Shown here: positions 53,046-61,482 of the stretch, in pieces | Numbering within the stretch: position 1 is the stretch's first letter | Layout of the letters: each line of letters opens with the position of its first letter | Assembly: GCF_023330685.1 (NCBI RefSeq) | Contig: NZ_CP097128.1 | Coordinates: 2,604,001 to 2,668,000 of the forward strand | Direction of reading: 5' to 3' | Source of the DNA: Conexibacter sp. DBS9H8 | GTDB lineage: Bacteria; Actinomycetota; Thermoleophilia; Solirubrobacterales; Solirubrobacteraceae | Length of the DNA: 64,000 nucleotides | The notes under the pieces: model-generated | The model's input: only the letters and a program-made list of their open reading frames with translations | What the model was told of the DNA's origin: nothing | Database searches by the model: none | Made by a program: the position numbers and the translations under genes

Positions 53046-53696
53046 TCACCGGTGGGCGAGCTCGGTGAGAAAGGGATTGCTCGCCCGTTCGTGCCCGAGC
53101 GTGGTGATCGGCCCGTGGCCCGGGTAGACGGTCGCATCATCCGGATAGGCGCCGAGCAGACCGTCGATGGAGGCGAGCAGGGTCGGCCAGTCCCCGCCGG
53201 GAAGGTCGACGCGGCCGACGCTGCCCATGAACAGGACATCGCCCGAGAGCAGGGTGTTCTCCTCCCGAAGCGCGTAGGTGACGTGGCCGGGGCTGTGGCC
53301 GGGGGTGAAGTGGACGTCGACGGTGAGGCCCGCGAGCTCAAGGGACTCGCCACCGGCGACGGTTTCGTCCGCGACATAGGAATCGAACGGACCGAAGCCA
53401 GGGAAGCGGACGTAGTCGTTGATGTTGGCGAGGATCTCGGCTTCCCGCACGGGGCAGTAGACGGGGGCGCTGGTCGCCGCCTGGACCGGCGTGACCGCGC
53501 CGACGTGGTCGAAGTGCGTGTGGGTGAGCAGGATCGCGGCGACCGTGCTGATCCCCCGTTCCTCCAGGGCGGCGAGGATACGCTCGGCCTCATCCCCCGG
53601 GTCGAAGATCAGCGCCGTCTCGGCGCCAGGGCGCCGGACGATGTAGCAGTTCTCCTGCAGCGCCCCGACGGTGAGGGTGGTGACCTCGACGCTCAT
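53046..53696 (-). CDS. Metallo-beta-lactamase-fold hydrolase (glyoxalase II-like)
   Basis: A 216-residue enzyme with the di-metal motif THTHFDHVGA, further ligands in TPGHSPGHV, GDVLF and YPGHGP. It is of the short YcbL-type, which lacks the glutathione-binding domain, so the thioester substrate is uncertain. The ATG at 53696 overlaps the stop of the small membrane protein; the open frame upstream is run-on. It lies 36 bp before hisS, a frequent neighbour in bacteria. Confidence 0.88.
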   Translation of the reverse strand: MSVEVTTLTVGALQENCYIVRRPGAETALIFDPGDEAERILAALEERGISTVAAILLTHTHFDHVGAVTPVQAATSAPVYCPVREAEILANINDYVRFPGFGPFDSYVADETVAGGESLELAGLTVDVHFTPGHSPGHVTYALREENTLLSGDVLFMGSVGRVDLPGGDWPTLLASIDGLLGAYPDDATVYPGHGPITTLGHERASNPFLTELAHR

Positions 53697-54073
53697 CTGC
53701 CGCGCTTGGTTCCCGCCGCGGGCGCGCCCTTGAGTCGGCGCTTCCACATGAACTTCTCCATGTAGAAGCTGCCCGGCACGTAGATGGCAAAGGCGAGGAT
53801 CGCGACCACGAGGGCTGCGGGAACGGCGCTCCCGTGCTTGGGGTGGTTGGTCAGCAGCAGGAAGATGAAGATGAAGGCGGCCATGATCGCCGAGTTACGC
53901 AGCGCAACCTTCCACGACGGCGGGCGGCTGAGCCGCTGCTCACGCGCCTCCGCCTTGGCCTGGCGTTTGCGCACGTCGGCGGGCAACGGCCGGGTCGTGC
54001 GGCCACGCGCCTCGATCATCCCGGCGGCGTTGCCGCGATGCTTGGTCTGGCGCTTCTTCTTCGTCTGGGCCAC
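53693..54073 (-). CDS. Two-helix membrane protein of unknown function
   Basis: A 126-residue protein starting at GTG. The N-terminal 50 residues are very basic (KKKRQTKHRG...), followed by two membrane helices at about 58-77 and 84-104, and a basic tail. It is coupled to the metallo-hydrolase (ATGA). The basic N-terminus would face the cytosol. No family motif is recognised. Confidence 0.65.
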   Translation of the reverse strand: MAQTKKKRQTKHRGNAAGMIEARGRTTRPLPADVRKRQAKAEAREQRLSRPPSWKVALRNSAIMAAFIFIFLLLTNHPKHGSAVPAALVVAILAFAIYVPGSFYMEKFMWKRRLKGAPAAGTKRGR

Positions 54074-54078
54074 GGCAC

Positions 54079-54918
54079 CTAGGAGGGTAGTCGTTCTTCG
54101 AGGCTGCAGCGGTGCTTGACCGTCAGCCGCGACGGAAGGTCCTCAAGGAACCGGGCCGGGGCGAGGCCGACAAGCTCGGCGGCGGCGACCGGGGTGAACG
54201 CCTCGATCGCCATGAGCACCCGGGCGGGTGAGCTGACCGCCGGGGACTCGAGGTTCGTCGACACCTGCACGACCCCGGTGGAGAGCGCGAGTCCGAGTGC
54301 CCGCACCCCCGGCAACCGGCGGATCTCGGCAGCGATCGCTCGAGCGTCCGCGAGAGTCGCCGGCGCGGCCAGCTCGTAGTTGAAAGCCACCAGCGGCGGT
54401 CGGGCGGCGACGAGCGTCGCCCCGGCGGTCGGGTGCGGCCGGGGCGGGCCGAAGTCTGGCCACAACTCCCCGGCGTCGATCCGGCGGCCCAGTTCAGCGA
54501 TCCCGCCGCGGCGCAGGGTCGCCCGGGTAACTTCCCCATCGGTCAGCTCGCCGTAGAGGAACACCGGGACGGCGCAGGCCTCGGCGATGCGGTCGGCGGT
54601 CAGCAGCGCAGCCGCTCCGGCGAGGCCACGGTCGGCCTCTGAGAGGTAGACGATCGGGGCAACGTCGAGGGCGCCGACGCATGGGTGGAGCCCGGAGTGG
54701 GCAGTCATATCAACGTGGCCCACCGCAACCTTCGCGCCCTCCAGGAGCGCATCACTGACCTCACCCGCCGATCCGGCGAGCGTGAACACACTCCGATTGT
54801 GGTCGGCGTCGGTGTGGACGTCGAGCAGCGTCGCCCGCCGCCCCATCACCGTGGCGATCGCGTGGATGAGCGCCTCATCTCGGCCCTCAGAGACGTTCGG
54901 CACCGCGAGCAGCGTCAC
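54079..54918 (-). CDS. Glutamate formimidoyltransferase-like protein
   Basis: A 279-residue protein matching the formiminotransferase half of FTCD: VPNVSEGRDEALI, LLDVHTDADHNRSVFT, HVDMTAHSGLHPCVGALDVAPIV with the catalytic-type His, and the C-terminal alpha/beta domain. Known relatives move a formimino group from formiminoglutamate to tetrahydrofolate. The usual HPR-x-GA motif is HPCVGA, with Cys for Arg, so substrate or rate may differ. No hut genes are nearby. GTG start. Confidence 0.75.
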   Translation of the reverse strand: MTLLAVPNVSEGRDEALIHAIATVMGRRATLLDVHTDADHNRSVFTLAGSAGEVSDALLEGAKVAVGHVDMTAHSGLHPCVGALDVAPIVYLSEADRGLAGAAALLTADRIAEACAVPVFLYGELTDGEVTRATLRRGGIAELGRRIDAGELWPDFGPPRPHPTAGATLVAARPPLVAFNYELAAPATLADARAIAAEIRRLPGVRALGLALSTGVVQVSTNLESPAVSSPARVLMAIEAFTPVAAAELVGLAPARFLEDLPSRLTVKHRCSLEERLPS

Positions 54919-55033
54919 AAGCGCCAGCGTACGCGCTGATGCCGGCGGACCGGGCGGGACGAGTTCGCTGCACGGTGGGGCCCCGCGGTCCGTGGGCCCT
55001 CCCCCACGGGCTCACTACACTCTCCGGGCCCCT

Positions 55034-55107
55034 GCCGGAGTAGCTCAGTCGGTTAGAGCAGCGGAATCATAATCCGCGTGTCGGGGGTTCGAGTCCCTCC
55101 TCCGGCA
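55034..55107 (+). tRNA. tRNA-Met (CAT anticodon)
   Basis: A complete cloverleaf: acceptor GCCGGAG/CTCCGGC, D-arm GCTC/GAGC, anticodon stem GCGGA/TCCGC with loop ATCATAA (anticodon CAT), T-arm around TTCGAGT, discriminator A at 55107. CCA is not encoded. It lacks the initiator's unpaired 1:72 end, so it is elongator Met, or tRNA-Ile2 if the C34 is lysidinylated. The two cannot be told apart here with certainty. Confidence 0.93.
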
Positions 55108-55139
55108 TACCCCGGGCACCATGTGTGTATTGTGTGCGC

Positions 55140-55361
55140 ATGGCTCGGGTCAACGTCTATCTTCCGGACGAGCTCGCAGAGCGCGCACGAGCGGCGGGGG
55201 TGAATATCTCGGGCGTCACCCAGGATGCACTCCGTGGCGCGCTCGCCAGCGTCGACACCGACCGTTGGCTTGATCGGCTCGAGCGGCTGCCGGCCCGCGA
55301 CGTCGCTCACGAGCGCGTGATCTGCGCCCTCGATGAGGCGCGTGAGGACTTCGGTGCCTGA
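55140..55361 (+). CDS. VapB/CcdA-like ribbon-helix-helix antitoxin
   Basis: A 73-residue protein beginning MARVNVYLPDELAERARAAG, a ribbon-helix-helix start typical of type II antitoxins, followed by an acidic toxin-binding tail. It starts 32 bp after the tRNA and its stop overlaps the toxin start by 8 bp. It should repress its own operon and neutralise the adjoining PIN toxin. ATG 55140 is preferred to upstream GTGs. Confidence 0.82.
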   Translation: MARVNVYLPDELAERARAAGVNISGVTQDALRGALASVDTDRWLDRLERLPARDVAHERVICALDEAREDFGA

Positions 55362-55740
55362 AAGCGTTGTACTCGATTCGTCGGCGATGGTCGAGGCGTT
55401 GATGGGCACACAGCTGGGAAGAGCGACGCGCGCCCGTCTTCGCGGGTGTGAGCTGCATGCACCGGCGCACTTCGACGCTGAGGTTCTCTCCGCGGTGGGC
55501 CGGTTGCATCGCGCAGGCGAGCTCGACGCGACGATCGTTTCGACATCACTGAACGAGCTTGCTGTCGCGCCGATCGTCCGACATCCCCTTGCCGGACTCC
55601 TGATTGGAGCATGGGCCGCCCGTGACCGGCTGCGGCTCGTCGACGCTCTCTATGTCGAGTTGAGCACCGTACTCGGCGCCGTGCTCGTGACGACGGACGC
55701 GCGCCTCGCCCGGAGCACGGCGGCGGACCTCGTCAGCTGA
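55354..55740 (+). CDS. VapC-like PIN-domain toxin
   Basis: A 128-residue PIN nuclease. Acidic active-site residues are Asp8 in VVLDSSAMVEAL, the Glu in FDAEVLSAVGRL, the Asp in RLVDALYVEL, and the Asp in LVTTDARLA. The GTG at 55354 overlaps the antitoxin stop by 8 bp (translational coupling, as in most VapBC pairs). VapC toxins usually cut initiator tRNA or rRNA; its target is not known. The neighbouring tRNA may simply be the insertion point. Confidence 0.85.
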   Translation: MPESVVLDSSAMVEALMGTQLGRATRARLRGCELHAPAHFDAEVLSAVGRLHRAGELDATIVSTSLNELAVAPIVRHPLAGLLIGAWAARDRLRLVDALYVELSTVLGAVLVTTDARLARSTAADLVS

Positions 55741-55823
55741 GTGACGGCCGGCCTCGGCGATGACCGCGCCTGTGCTCCGCGTTCGTTGCCGGCGTCAGCT
55801 TGGACCAGATCCGTGCGGCGCCG

Positions 55824-56882
55824 TCACAGGGCCGAGGACCCGTTGCCGATCAGCACGACCGAACCGGCCGAGGACGCCTTGGCCCCTGAGACGAGGGTGA
55901 GCAGGACGCCCGTGTAGTTGGACGCGTCGGCCGGGAGGGTGATCTGGACCGGCCCGACCTTCCCGTTCGTGATGCTCGGAACGAGCCCGAGGGCCTTGTA
56001 GTCGGAGGCGGACTTGTACAGCCAGAGCACGTAGTGGCTGCTGCCCGGAGCGGGGAGGCCCGAGCCGGTGAACACGAGGACGTTGCCGCTGCTCGTCTTG
56101 ACGACCTCCACGGAGCCCGTCGCGTGCGAACCGGAGGAGGCCGGCGCGAGCGCCAGCGTGTCGAGAATCTGGGGGCTGTTCGCTCCCGACGTGACGGTGG
56201 TGCCGGCCGCGGTGGTACTCGTCGCGGTCGCCGCGTTGGCGGGGACGGGGCCGACCGGTGGAGTGGCACTGCCCGAGCCGGTCACGTAGAGGACGGCGGC
56301 GGCGACGAAGAGCACCGCCGCCGCGGCGAGCACGGCGACGCCTCGATCGGGTCGGCGTCCGTTGCCGGCGTCGCGACGGCGCACGTCGCCTCCCTCACGT
56401 GCCGGACGGCGCGACGCCCCGGCGTGTCGCCGACCAGCCGCCAGCGTCGAATCGGACCGGCGCGGCACGACGGCCGGTTCGGACGGGCTCTCGCGCGGGG
56501 CCCGGGACCGATCGGGCGTCGGCGGGGAACCGGCGTCGGGGACGGCCGGCAGCGGCACCGTCGCGTGGGCGCGGAGCTCATCGGAGACCCCCTGCGCCCA
56601 CACCCGCGAGGAGTCGTCGTCCATCAGCGCCGACAACGTCTCGATCCGTGCCGCTTCATCGACCTGGCCGAGCAGATAGTCCCCGACCCGAGCAATCTCG
56701 TCGGATGAGACCGCCGCCGGTGGGACCGCCAGATTGGCGAGCGCGGCGTGGGCCCGACCGCGCACCGCCTCCGGCGGGATTCCGAGCATCGACCCGACCT
56801 GGTCGTAGCGGCGGCCCTGCCGGATCAACAGCGACAAGACGGCCTGTTGGTCGGGGGTCAACTCCCGGTAACGGTCAGGCAT
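55824..56882 (-). CDS. HTH-membrane-RskA-like regulator
   Basis: A 352-residue protein. Residues 1-50 form a sigma-70 region-4-like helix-turn-helix (LTPDQQAVLSLLIRQGRRYDQVGSMLGIPPEAVRGRAHAAL). A helical segment follows (about 55-110), then an Arg/Pro-rich linker, one membrane helix (about 185-205) and an outside domain like the anti-sigma factor RskA (LVFTGSGLPAPGSSHYVLWLYK). So a DNA-binding or sigma-like head and an anti-sigma-like tail share one chain. The ATG at 56882 overlaps the SurA-like stop by 8 bp. Confidence 0.7.
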   Translation of the reverse strand: MPDRYRELTPDQQAVLSLLIRQGRRYDQVGSMLGIPPEAVRGRAHAALANLAVPPAAVSSDEIARVGDYLLGQVDEAARIETLSALMDDDSSRVWAQGVSDELRAHATVPLPAVPDAGSPPTPDRSRAPRESPSEPAVVPRRSDSTLAAGRRHAGASRRPAREGGDVRRRDAGNGRRPDRGVAVLAAAAVLFVAAAVLYVTGSGSATPPVGPVPANAATATSTTAAGTTVTSGANSPQILDTLALAPASSGSHATGSVEVVKTSSGNVLVFTGSGLPAPGSSHYVLWLYKSASDYKALGLVPSITNGKVGPVQITLPADASNYTGVLLTLVSGAKASSAGSVVLIGNGSSAL

Positions 56883-57660
56883 GGCAGTACCCGGCGATGC
56901 GATAGCCGTGCGCACACGTCGTCCGGACGAGGAAGTATTTCTGCACGGTCCCGAGGTATTTGTCGAGGGCCGGGGCCTGCGCGGACTGGATCAACGTCGC
57001 CCGGATCACCGGGGTCGCCTGGGTGAGTGACTCCTTGGGGAACGACGTCCTGTTCGCCGAGTAGTAGGCGGCGATCTGGGCGGCGCTGATCGTCGGCGTC
57101 GGACCGCTGTGCCGAGCCGCCAGCTTGTCCGCCGCCAAGCCTGCCCGGGCCTCGTAACGCAGCTGGGCCTGGGTCATCTTCTCGGTGTCGAGGTAGTGCA
57201 GGAGGGCGCTCGCCTTGGGGAAGGAGCCGTGGACGGCCTTGTCGACGGCCGCCGCAGAAATCGTGATGTGCTCCCGGGCAGCCTGCTGGAGATACCACTG
57301 CGAGCTCACGAGCATCGTGATCACGTCCTCGGCGAGGACGGCGCGCAGGGTCGAGCAGGTGAGTTTCGCCTGGTTGTGCGTGAGCGCCTTGGCGCCGCTG
57401 GAGCGGTGCCCGTCCACGTAGGCGATACAGCGCGCGTAGCTGGGCGGATCCGGTACGAACGGCGGGATCGCGGTGTCGCTCGCGTGCAGGGAGGCGACCT
57501 CCGTCGACAACCAGGCGCGGTAGGCGGCGAGCGTGATCGGTGTGCCGTTGACGTTCGCGATCGCCACGCTCGAGCTCCCCGTGGCGACGATCGCGAGGAT
57601 GAGCAGGATCGCTGCGACGAGCAGCGCGCCCCACTTCCAGCGGGCAACTCCAGCTAACAC
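56875..57660 (-). CDS. SurA/PrsA-like membrane-anchored foldase (N-terminal type)
   Basis: A 261-residue protein. A signal-anchor helix (about 8-30) is followed by SSSVAIANVNGTPITLAAYRAWL, the typical N-terminal start of SurA/PrsA chaperones, then helical parts with TEKMTQAQLRYEARAGLAADKL. There is no full parvulin PPIase domain, so it is a chaperone-only form. Two or three cysteines near the C-terminus may be redox-linked. GTG start with a ribosome site GGAGGGG, which occurs twice in tandem upstream. Co-transcribed with the RskA-like regulator. Confidence 0.72.
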   Translation of the reverse strand: MLAGVARWKWGALLVAAILLILAIVATGSSSVAIANVNGTPITLAAYRAWLSTEVASLHASDTAIPPFVPDPPSYARCIAYVDGHRSSGAKALTHNQAKLTCSTLRAVLAEDVITMLVSSQWYLQQAAREHITISAAAVDKAVHGSFPKASALLHYLDTEKMTQAQLRYEARAGLAADKLAARHSGPTPTISAAQIAAYYSANRTSFPKESLTQATPVIRATLIQSAQAPALDKYLGTVQKYFLVRTTCAHGYRIAGYCHA

Positions 57661-57663
57661 TCA

Positions 57664-57689
57664 GACCCCTCCAACTGACCCCTCCAACC
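57664..57689 (-). repeat. Duplicated 13-bp Shine-Dalgarno region
   Basis: Two tandem 13-bp units (57664-57676 and 57677-57689), one base different, each containing GGAGGGG on the minus strand. The nearer copy is correctly spaced for the SurA-like GTG start. A small duplication that doubles the ribosome site. Confidence 0.75.
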
Positions 57690-57946
57690 GTTGCTCGACA
57701 TCCGTCCGACGGAGTCCGGTGATCCGGCCATCGGACGGACCAGAGAATCATTTTGCCCTAAGGAGCGGCGAAGAACGGCTTCTCGTCGCCCTTCCAGGGG
57801 CCGCTTGAGCGGAACCCGGCTGCCACCCACGGCCGATGCGCCTCCCTCGTTCGAGTGACCCGGCCCGGTGCGTTGGACGCTATACACCCCAGTCAGTGGA
57901 AGCGGGCGCGCTCATCTCCGGTCCCCTCCGGCCTCGGGGCGTCGCC

Positions 57947-59533
57947 GTGCTCCAAGCGGGCGGCCTCACCGTCCTCAACGGGGAGCGGGTGCTGCTGCGC
58001 GAGGTCTCCCTCGATCTCCGTGCCGGCGAGCTCGTCGCACTGATCGGGCCGAGCGGGGCGGGCAAGACGACGCTGCTGCAGGCCCTGTCGGGCAGCGGAC
58101 CCCTTGATTCTGGGGTGATCACCCTCGCCGAATCGAGCACCCAGCAGCGCTACGGGATCGGCTATGTCCCCAGCGAGGACCCACTCCATGACGAGCTCAC
58201 CGTCGTCGAGGAGCTGCTGTTCGCCGCCGCGCTCCGCGGACCGGCGGACGCGAGCACCGACACGCTCGAGGAGACGGTCACCCGGGTGCTCGACGATCTC
58301 CAGCTCACCGCCCAGTCCGAGCAGCGGATCCACAGCCTCTCCAAAGGGGAGCGCCGTCGGGTCGCCCTCGCCGTCGAACTGGTCGGCCAACCCGACGTGC
58401 TCCTCCTCGACGAGCCCGGCAGCGGCCTCGACGCCGCCCTTGAACGCCGCCTGATGCGGCTGCTGCGCGGACTCGCCGACCAGGGACGGGCGATCCTCGC
58501 CGCCACCCACCAAACGGCCTCCCTGCGGCTCTGTGACCGGATCGCCGTGATGGCCCCCGGTGGGCGGCTCCAGTGCGTCGGGACCCTGGACGAGCTGCTG
58601 CGCTACTTCGCCGTTGACGGCGTCGACGGGATCTATGACCGGCTCGAGGAGCTCGCCGGCCGGCCGGACCTCGCGCCGACGGGCACGCCCTCTCTCGGCG
58701 AGCTGCACCGTCCCTCCCCCCTCGGTCCCCCGCCGGGGTTCATCCGCCAGCTGTCGATCATGACCGAGCGGTCCGCGCTGTGCCGGCTCCGTGAGTCGCG
58801 CAATCTCGCCGTGCTGATCGGACAGGCGCCGATCATCGGGCTGGCGATCGCCCTCGTCCTCCCTCACGGCGCCGTCGTCGACCCGAATCTCGGCCCCTAC
58901 TACGGGGTGCTGATCAGCTTTCTCCTGCTCACCGCAAGCATCTGGCTCGGCACGATCAGCGCCTGCCGCGACATCGTCGCCGAGCTCGACACCGTACGGC
59001 GAGAGACCGCGGTCGGGCTGCGGATCGACGTGTACATCGTCGCCAAATGCCTCACCCTGTTCCCCGTCATCCTCATCCAGACCGGCCTGCTGGCGATCGT
59101 CGTGGTGGCGATCCAGCCGATGCCCCAGGGCACCGGATGGGTCGTCGTCGGGTGCATGGTCACCGGGCTCGCGTCCGCCTGCTTCGGGTTGTGGCTGTCG
59201 GCGTGGGCGCGCAACTCGGACATCGCGATCGGCGCGACGCCGCTGATCATGATCCCCCAGCTGCTGCTCGCCGGCGCGCTGATCCCGATCAGCGCGATGC
59301 CCGCCCCGTTCCGGGCGATCTCCGATCTGCTCGTCGGACGCTGGTCCTTTGACGCTCTCGGCAGCGGAATCGGCCTCGGGCAGCGCCTCGGCGCGAGCCT
59401 GGCCAGCGTCACCGGGCTCACCCCCAACTCGTTCTCGGCGAGCCCGTCGGCCCCGATCCTGCTGATGGTCGGCATCGGGCTCGTCGTCCTCGTCCTCACC
59501 TCGCGGACGGTGCTGGGCCGGATCGGCAACTGA
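57947..59533 (+). CDS. ABC exporter half-molecule (ATPase plus ABC-2 membrane domain)
   Basis: A 528-residue ABCG-like protein from the GTG at 57947; in-frame starts at 57896 (GTG) and 57836 (ATG) would add 17 or 37 residues. The ATPase (1-235) has Walker A GPSGAGKTT, signature SLSKGERRR, Walker B VLLLDEPGSGLD, and H-loop AATHQ. The ABC-2 membrane domain (about 280-525) has six helices (ALCRLRESRNLAVLIGQAPI..., WAWARNSD-type region). It works as a homodimer; substrates of such half-transporters range from lipids to polysaccharides. It diverges from the SurA-like gene. Confidence 0.85.
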   Translation: MLQAGGLTVLNGERVLLREVSLDLRAGELVALIGPSGAGKTTLLQALSGSGPLDSGVITLAESSTQQRYGIGYVPSEDPLHDELTVVEELLFAAALRGPADASTDTLEETVTRVLDDLQLTAQSEQRIHSLSKGERRRVALAVELVGQPDVLLLDEPGSGLDAALERRLMRLLRGLADQGRAILAATHQTASLRLCDRIAVMAPGGRLQCVGTLDELLRYFAVDGVDGIYDRLEELAGRPDLAPTGTPSLGELHRPSPLGPPPGFIRQLSIMTERSALCRLRESRNLAVLIGQAPIIGLAIALVLPHGAVVDPNLGPYYGVLISFLLLTASIWLGTISACRDIVAELDTVRRETAVGLRIDVYIVAKCLTLFPVILIQTGLLAIVVVAIQPMPQGTGWVVVGCMVTGLASACFGLWLSAWARNSDIAIGATPLIMIPQLLLAGALIPISAMPAPFRAISDLLVGRWSFDALGSGIGLGQRLGASLASVTGLTPNSFSASPSAPILLMVGIGLVVLVLTSRTVLGRIGN

Positions 59534-59541
59534 CCCGCGAA

Positions 59542-60588
59542 TCAGCCGATCGCGACCATCCGCTCGATCGGCACGCGGGCGCGGGCGGCCAGATCGGCGT
59601 CGACCTTCACCTCCGCCCCACCGTTGCCGGTGAGAGCGTCCCGGAGCTTGGGAAGGGTGATCATCTTCATGTAGCGACACGACGCCGCCTCGTTGGCGGC
59701 GATGAAGTCGACGTTCGGGGCCGCCTCCCGGAGACCGTGCAGCATGCCGGTCTCGGTGGCGACGATCGCGGTCCGCCGCGGGACGCCATCGACGGTCACC
59801 TGGCCGGCCTGGTCGGCTGCGTAGGCGAGCATGCCGCCGGTGGAGAGGAGGTGGACGCCGTCTGCGGCGACGTCACCTGCGGCGACGTACTCGAGCACCG
59901 GGGTCGAGCAGCCACACTCGGGGTGGATGAGGAAGTCGGCGTCCGGGTGGGCGGCCCGGGCGGCGTTGATGTCGTCGGGCCGAATCCCGGCGTGGACATG
60001 GCACTCGCCGTCCCAGACGTGCAGGCTCACCCCGAGGGTCCGTTCGACGTAGGCGCCGAGGAACATGTCGGGACCGAAGAGGATCTCCGTGTCGGGACCG
60101 TGGGTGGCGAGGATGTGGGAGACGACCTGGACCGCATTGGCGGACGTGACGCAGTAGTCGGTCTCGGCCTTGACCGCCGCCGTCGTGTTGACGTACATGA
60201 CGACGACCGCGCCCGGGTGGGCGGCCTTCCACTCGCGCAGCTGCTCGGGGGTGATCGAGTCGGCAAGCGAACAGCCCGCATCGGCGTCGGGGATCACCAC
60301 CCGCTTGTCAGGGCTCAGCACCGAGGCAGTCTCAGCCATGAAGTGCACACCGCAGAAGATGATCTCGGGGGCGTCCGTCGCGGCGGCCCAGCGGCTGAGG
60401 CCGAGCGAATCACCAACGTAGTCGGCGACTTGCTGGATCTCGGGAAGCTGGTAGTTGTGGGCGAGAATGACGGCACCGCGGGCGGCGGCGAGCTGCCGCA
60501 CCTCACGCTGCAGGCCGGGGATGTTCTCGAGCAGCAACGGCCCGGTGGCCGCGGTGGGTCGGTCGCCGAGCATCGGGAGGGCGTTCAT
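59542..60588 (-). CDS. nadA: Quinolinate synthase
   Basis: A 348-residue [4Fe-4S] enzyme making quinolinate from iminoaspartate and dihydroxyacetone phosphate. Three pseudo-repeats carry the cluster cysteines: [20 protein letters not shown], and [23 protein letters not shown] and NTTAAVKAE are catalytic. The start overlaps the nadC stop (TGATG). No NadB is visible; iminoaspartate may come from NadB or aspartate dehydrogenase elsewhere. Confidence 0.95.
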   Translation of the reverse strand: MNALPMLGDRPTAATGPLLLENIPGLQREVRQLAAARGAVILAHNYQLPEIQQVADYVGDSLGLSRWAAATDAPEIIFCGVHFMAETASVLSPDKRVVIPDADAGCSLADSITPEQLREWKAAHPGAVVVMYVNTTAAVKAETDYCVTSANAVQVVSHILATHGPDTEILFGPDMFLGAYVERTLGVSLHVWDGECHVHAGIRPDDINAARAAHPDADFLIHPECGCSTPVLEYVAAGDVAADGVHLLSTGGMLAYAADQAGQVTVDGVPRRTAIVATETGMLHGLREAAPNVDFIAANEAASCRYMKMITLPKLRDALTGNGGAEVKVDADLAARARVPIERMVAIG

Positions 60589-61463
60589 CAGATCGGCTCC
60601 AGCAGAAGTGAGAGGTCGAGAGCGGGGGCGCTGTGGGTGAGAGCGCCCACCGAGATGAAGTCTACGCCCGTGTCCGCGACGGTCCGAATCGTCTCGAGGC
60701 TGAAGCCACCGGAGGCCTCAAGCTCGGCACGACCGGCGACGAGCGTGACGGCCGCCCTCAGCTCGTCGGGATCCATGTTGTCGAGGAGGATGCGAAAGCC
60801 GGAGCCCGAGCCGTCCTCAGGGGCGAGCGTCGCCCACGCCTCAAGCGCTTCTCCCACCTCCGCGAGGGTCTCGGCCTCGATCTCAACGAGCATCCCAGGG
60901 TGGTCAGCGGCGGCACGCGCGAGCGCCGCCGCAACGCCCCCGGCGAGGGTGACGTGGTTCTCCTTGATCAGGATCGCGTCAAAGAGCCCGACCCGGTGGT
61001 TGGTGCCGCCCCCCGCCACGACGGCCGCCTTCTCAACGAGCCGCAGTCCGGGGGTCGTCTTGCGCGTGTCGAGGATGCGAGCGGGTGTCCCCGCGACGGA
61101 GGTGACGCAGCGATGGGTCAGTGTCGCGACCCCCGACAGGCGTTGGAGGAAGTTGAGCGCGGTCCGCTCGGCGGCCAGCAGCGCCCGGGCGCGGCCTTCG
61201 ATCTCGAGCACCGGGCCGCGCTCGCGCCAGATCCCTTCGGGACTGAGCCGGGTCAGCGAGGCCGCCGGGTCGAGGGCGAGGAAGCAGCGCTCGGCGAGCT
61301 GGAGGCCGTAGATGACGCCGGGCGCCTTCTGGGTGATCCGGGCCCGGGCTCGCTGCTCCACCGGGACGGTCGCCTCAGAGGTGACGTCACCGCTGCCGAT
61401 GTCCTCAGCCAGCGCCCGGGCGACGAGCGCGTCAAGCACGGCGGGATCGATCTTGGCGGGCAC
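60588..61463 (-). CDS. nadC: Nicotinate-nucleotide pyrophosphorylase (carboxylating)
   Basis: A 291-residue enzyme converting quinolinate and PRPP to nicotinate mononucleotide. Family motifs: [65 protein letters not shown], and [11 protein letters not shown] 61463 is the domain start; the open frame upstream is run-on. It lies 19 bp after the decarboxylase and overlaps nadA by one base. Confidence 0.95.
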   Translation of the reverse strand: MPAKIDPAVLDALVARALAEDIGSGDVTSEATVPVEQRARARITQKAPGVIYGLQLAERCFLALDPAASLTRLSPEGIWRERGPVLEIEGRARALLAAERTALNFLQRLSGVATLTHRCVTSVAGTPARILDTRKTTPGLRLVEKAAVVAGGGTNHRVGLFDAILIKENHVTLAGGVAAALARAAADHPGMLVEIEAETLAEVGEALEAWATLAPEDGSGSGFRILLDNMDPDELRAAVTLVAGRAELEASGGFSLETIRTVADTGVDFISVGALTHSAPALDLSLLLEPI

Positions 61464-61482
61464 GCGGGCAGGATATCCGGGC

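Noticed and set aside
55741..55827. Inverted repeat GTGACGGC/GCCGTCAC flanking the convergent gap after the toxin gene
   Set aside because: Arms are only 8 bp and about 70 bp apart; likely chance in GC-rich DNA.
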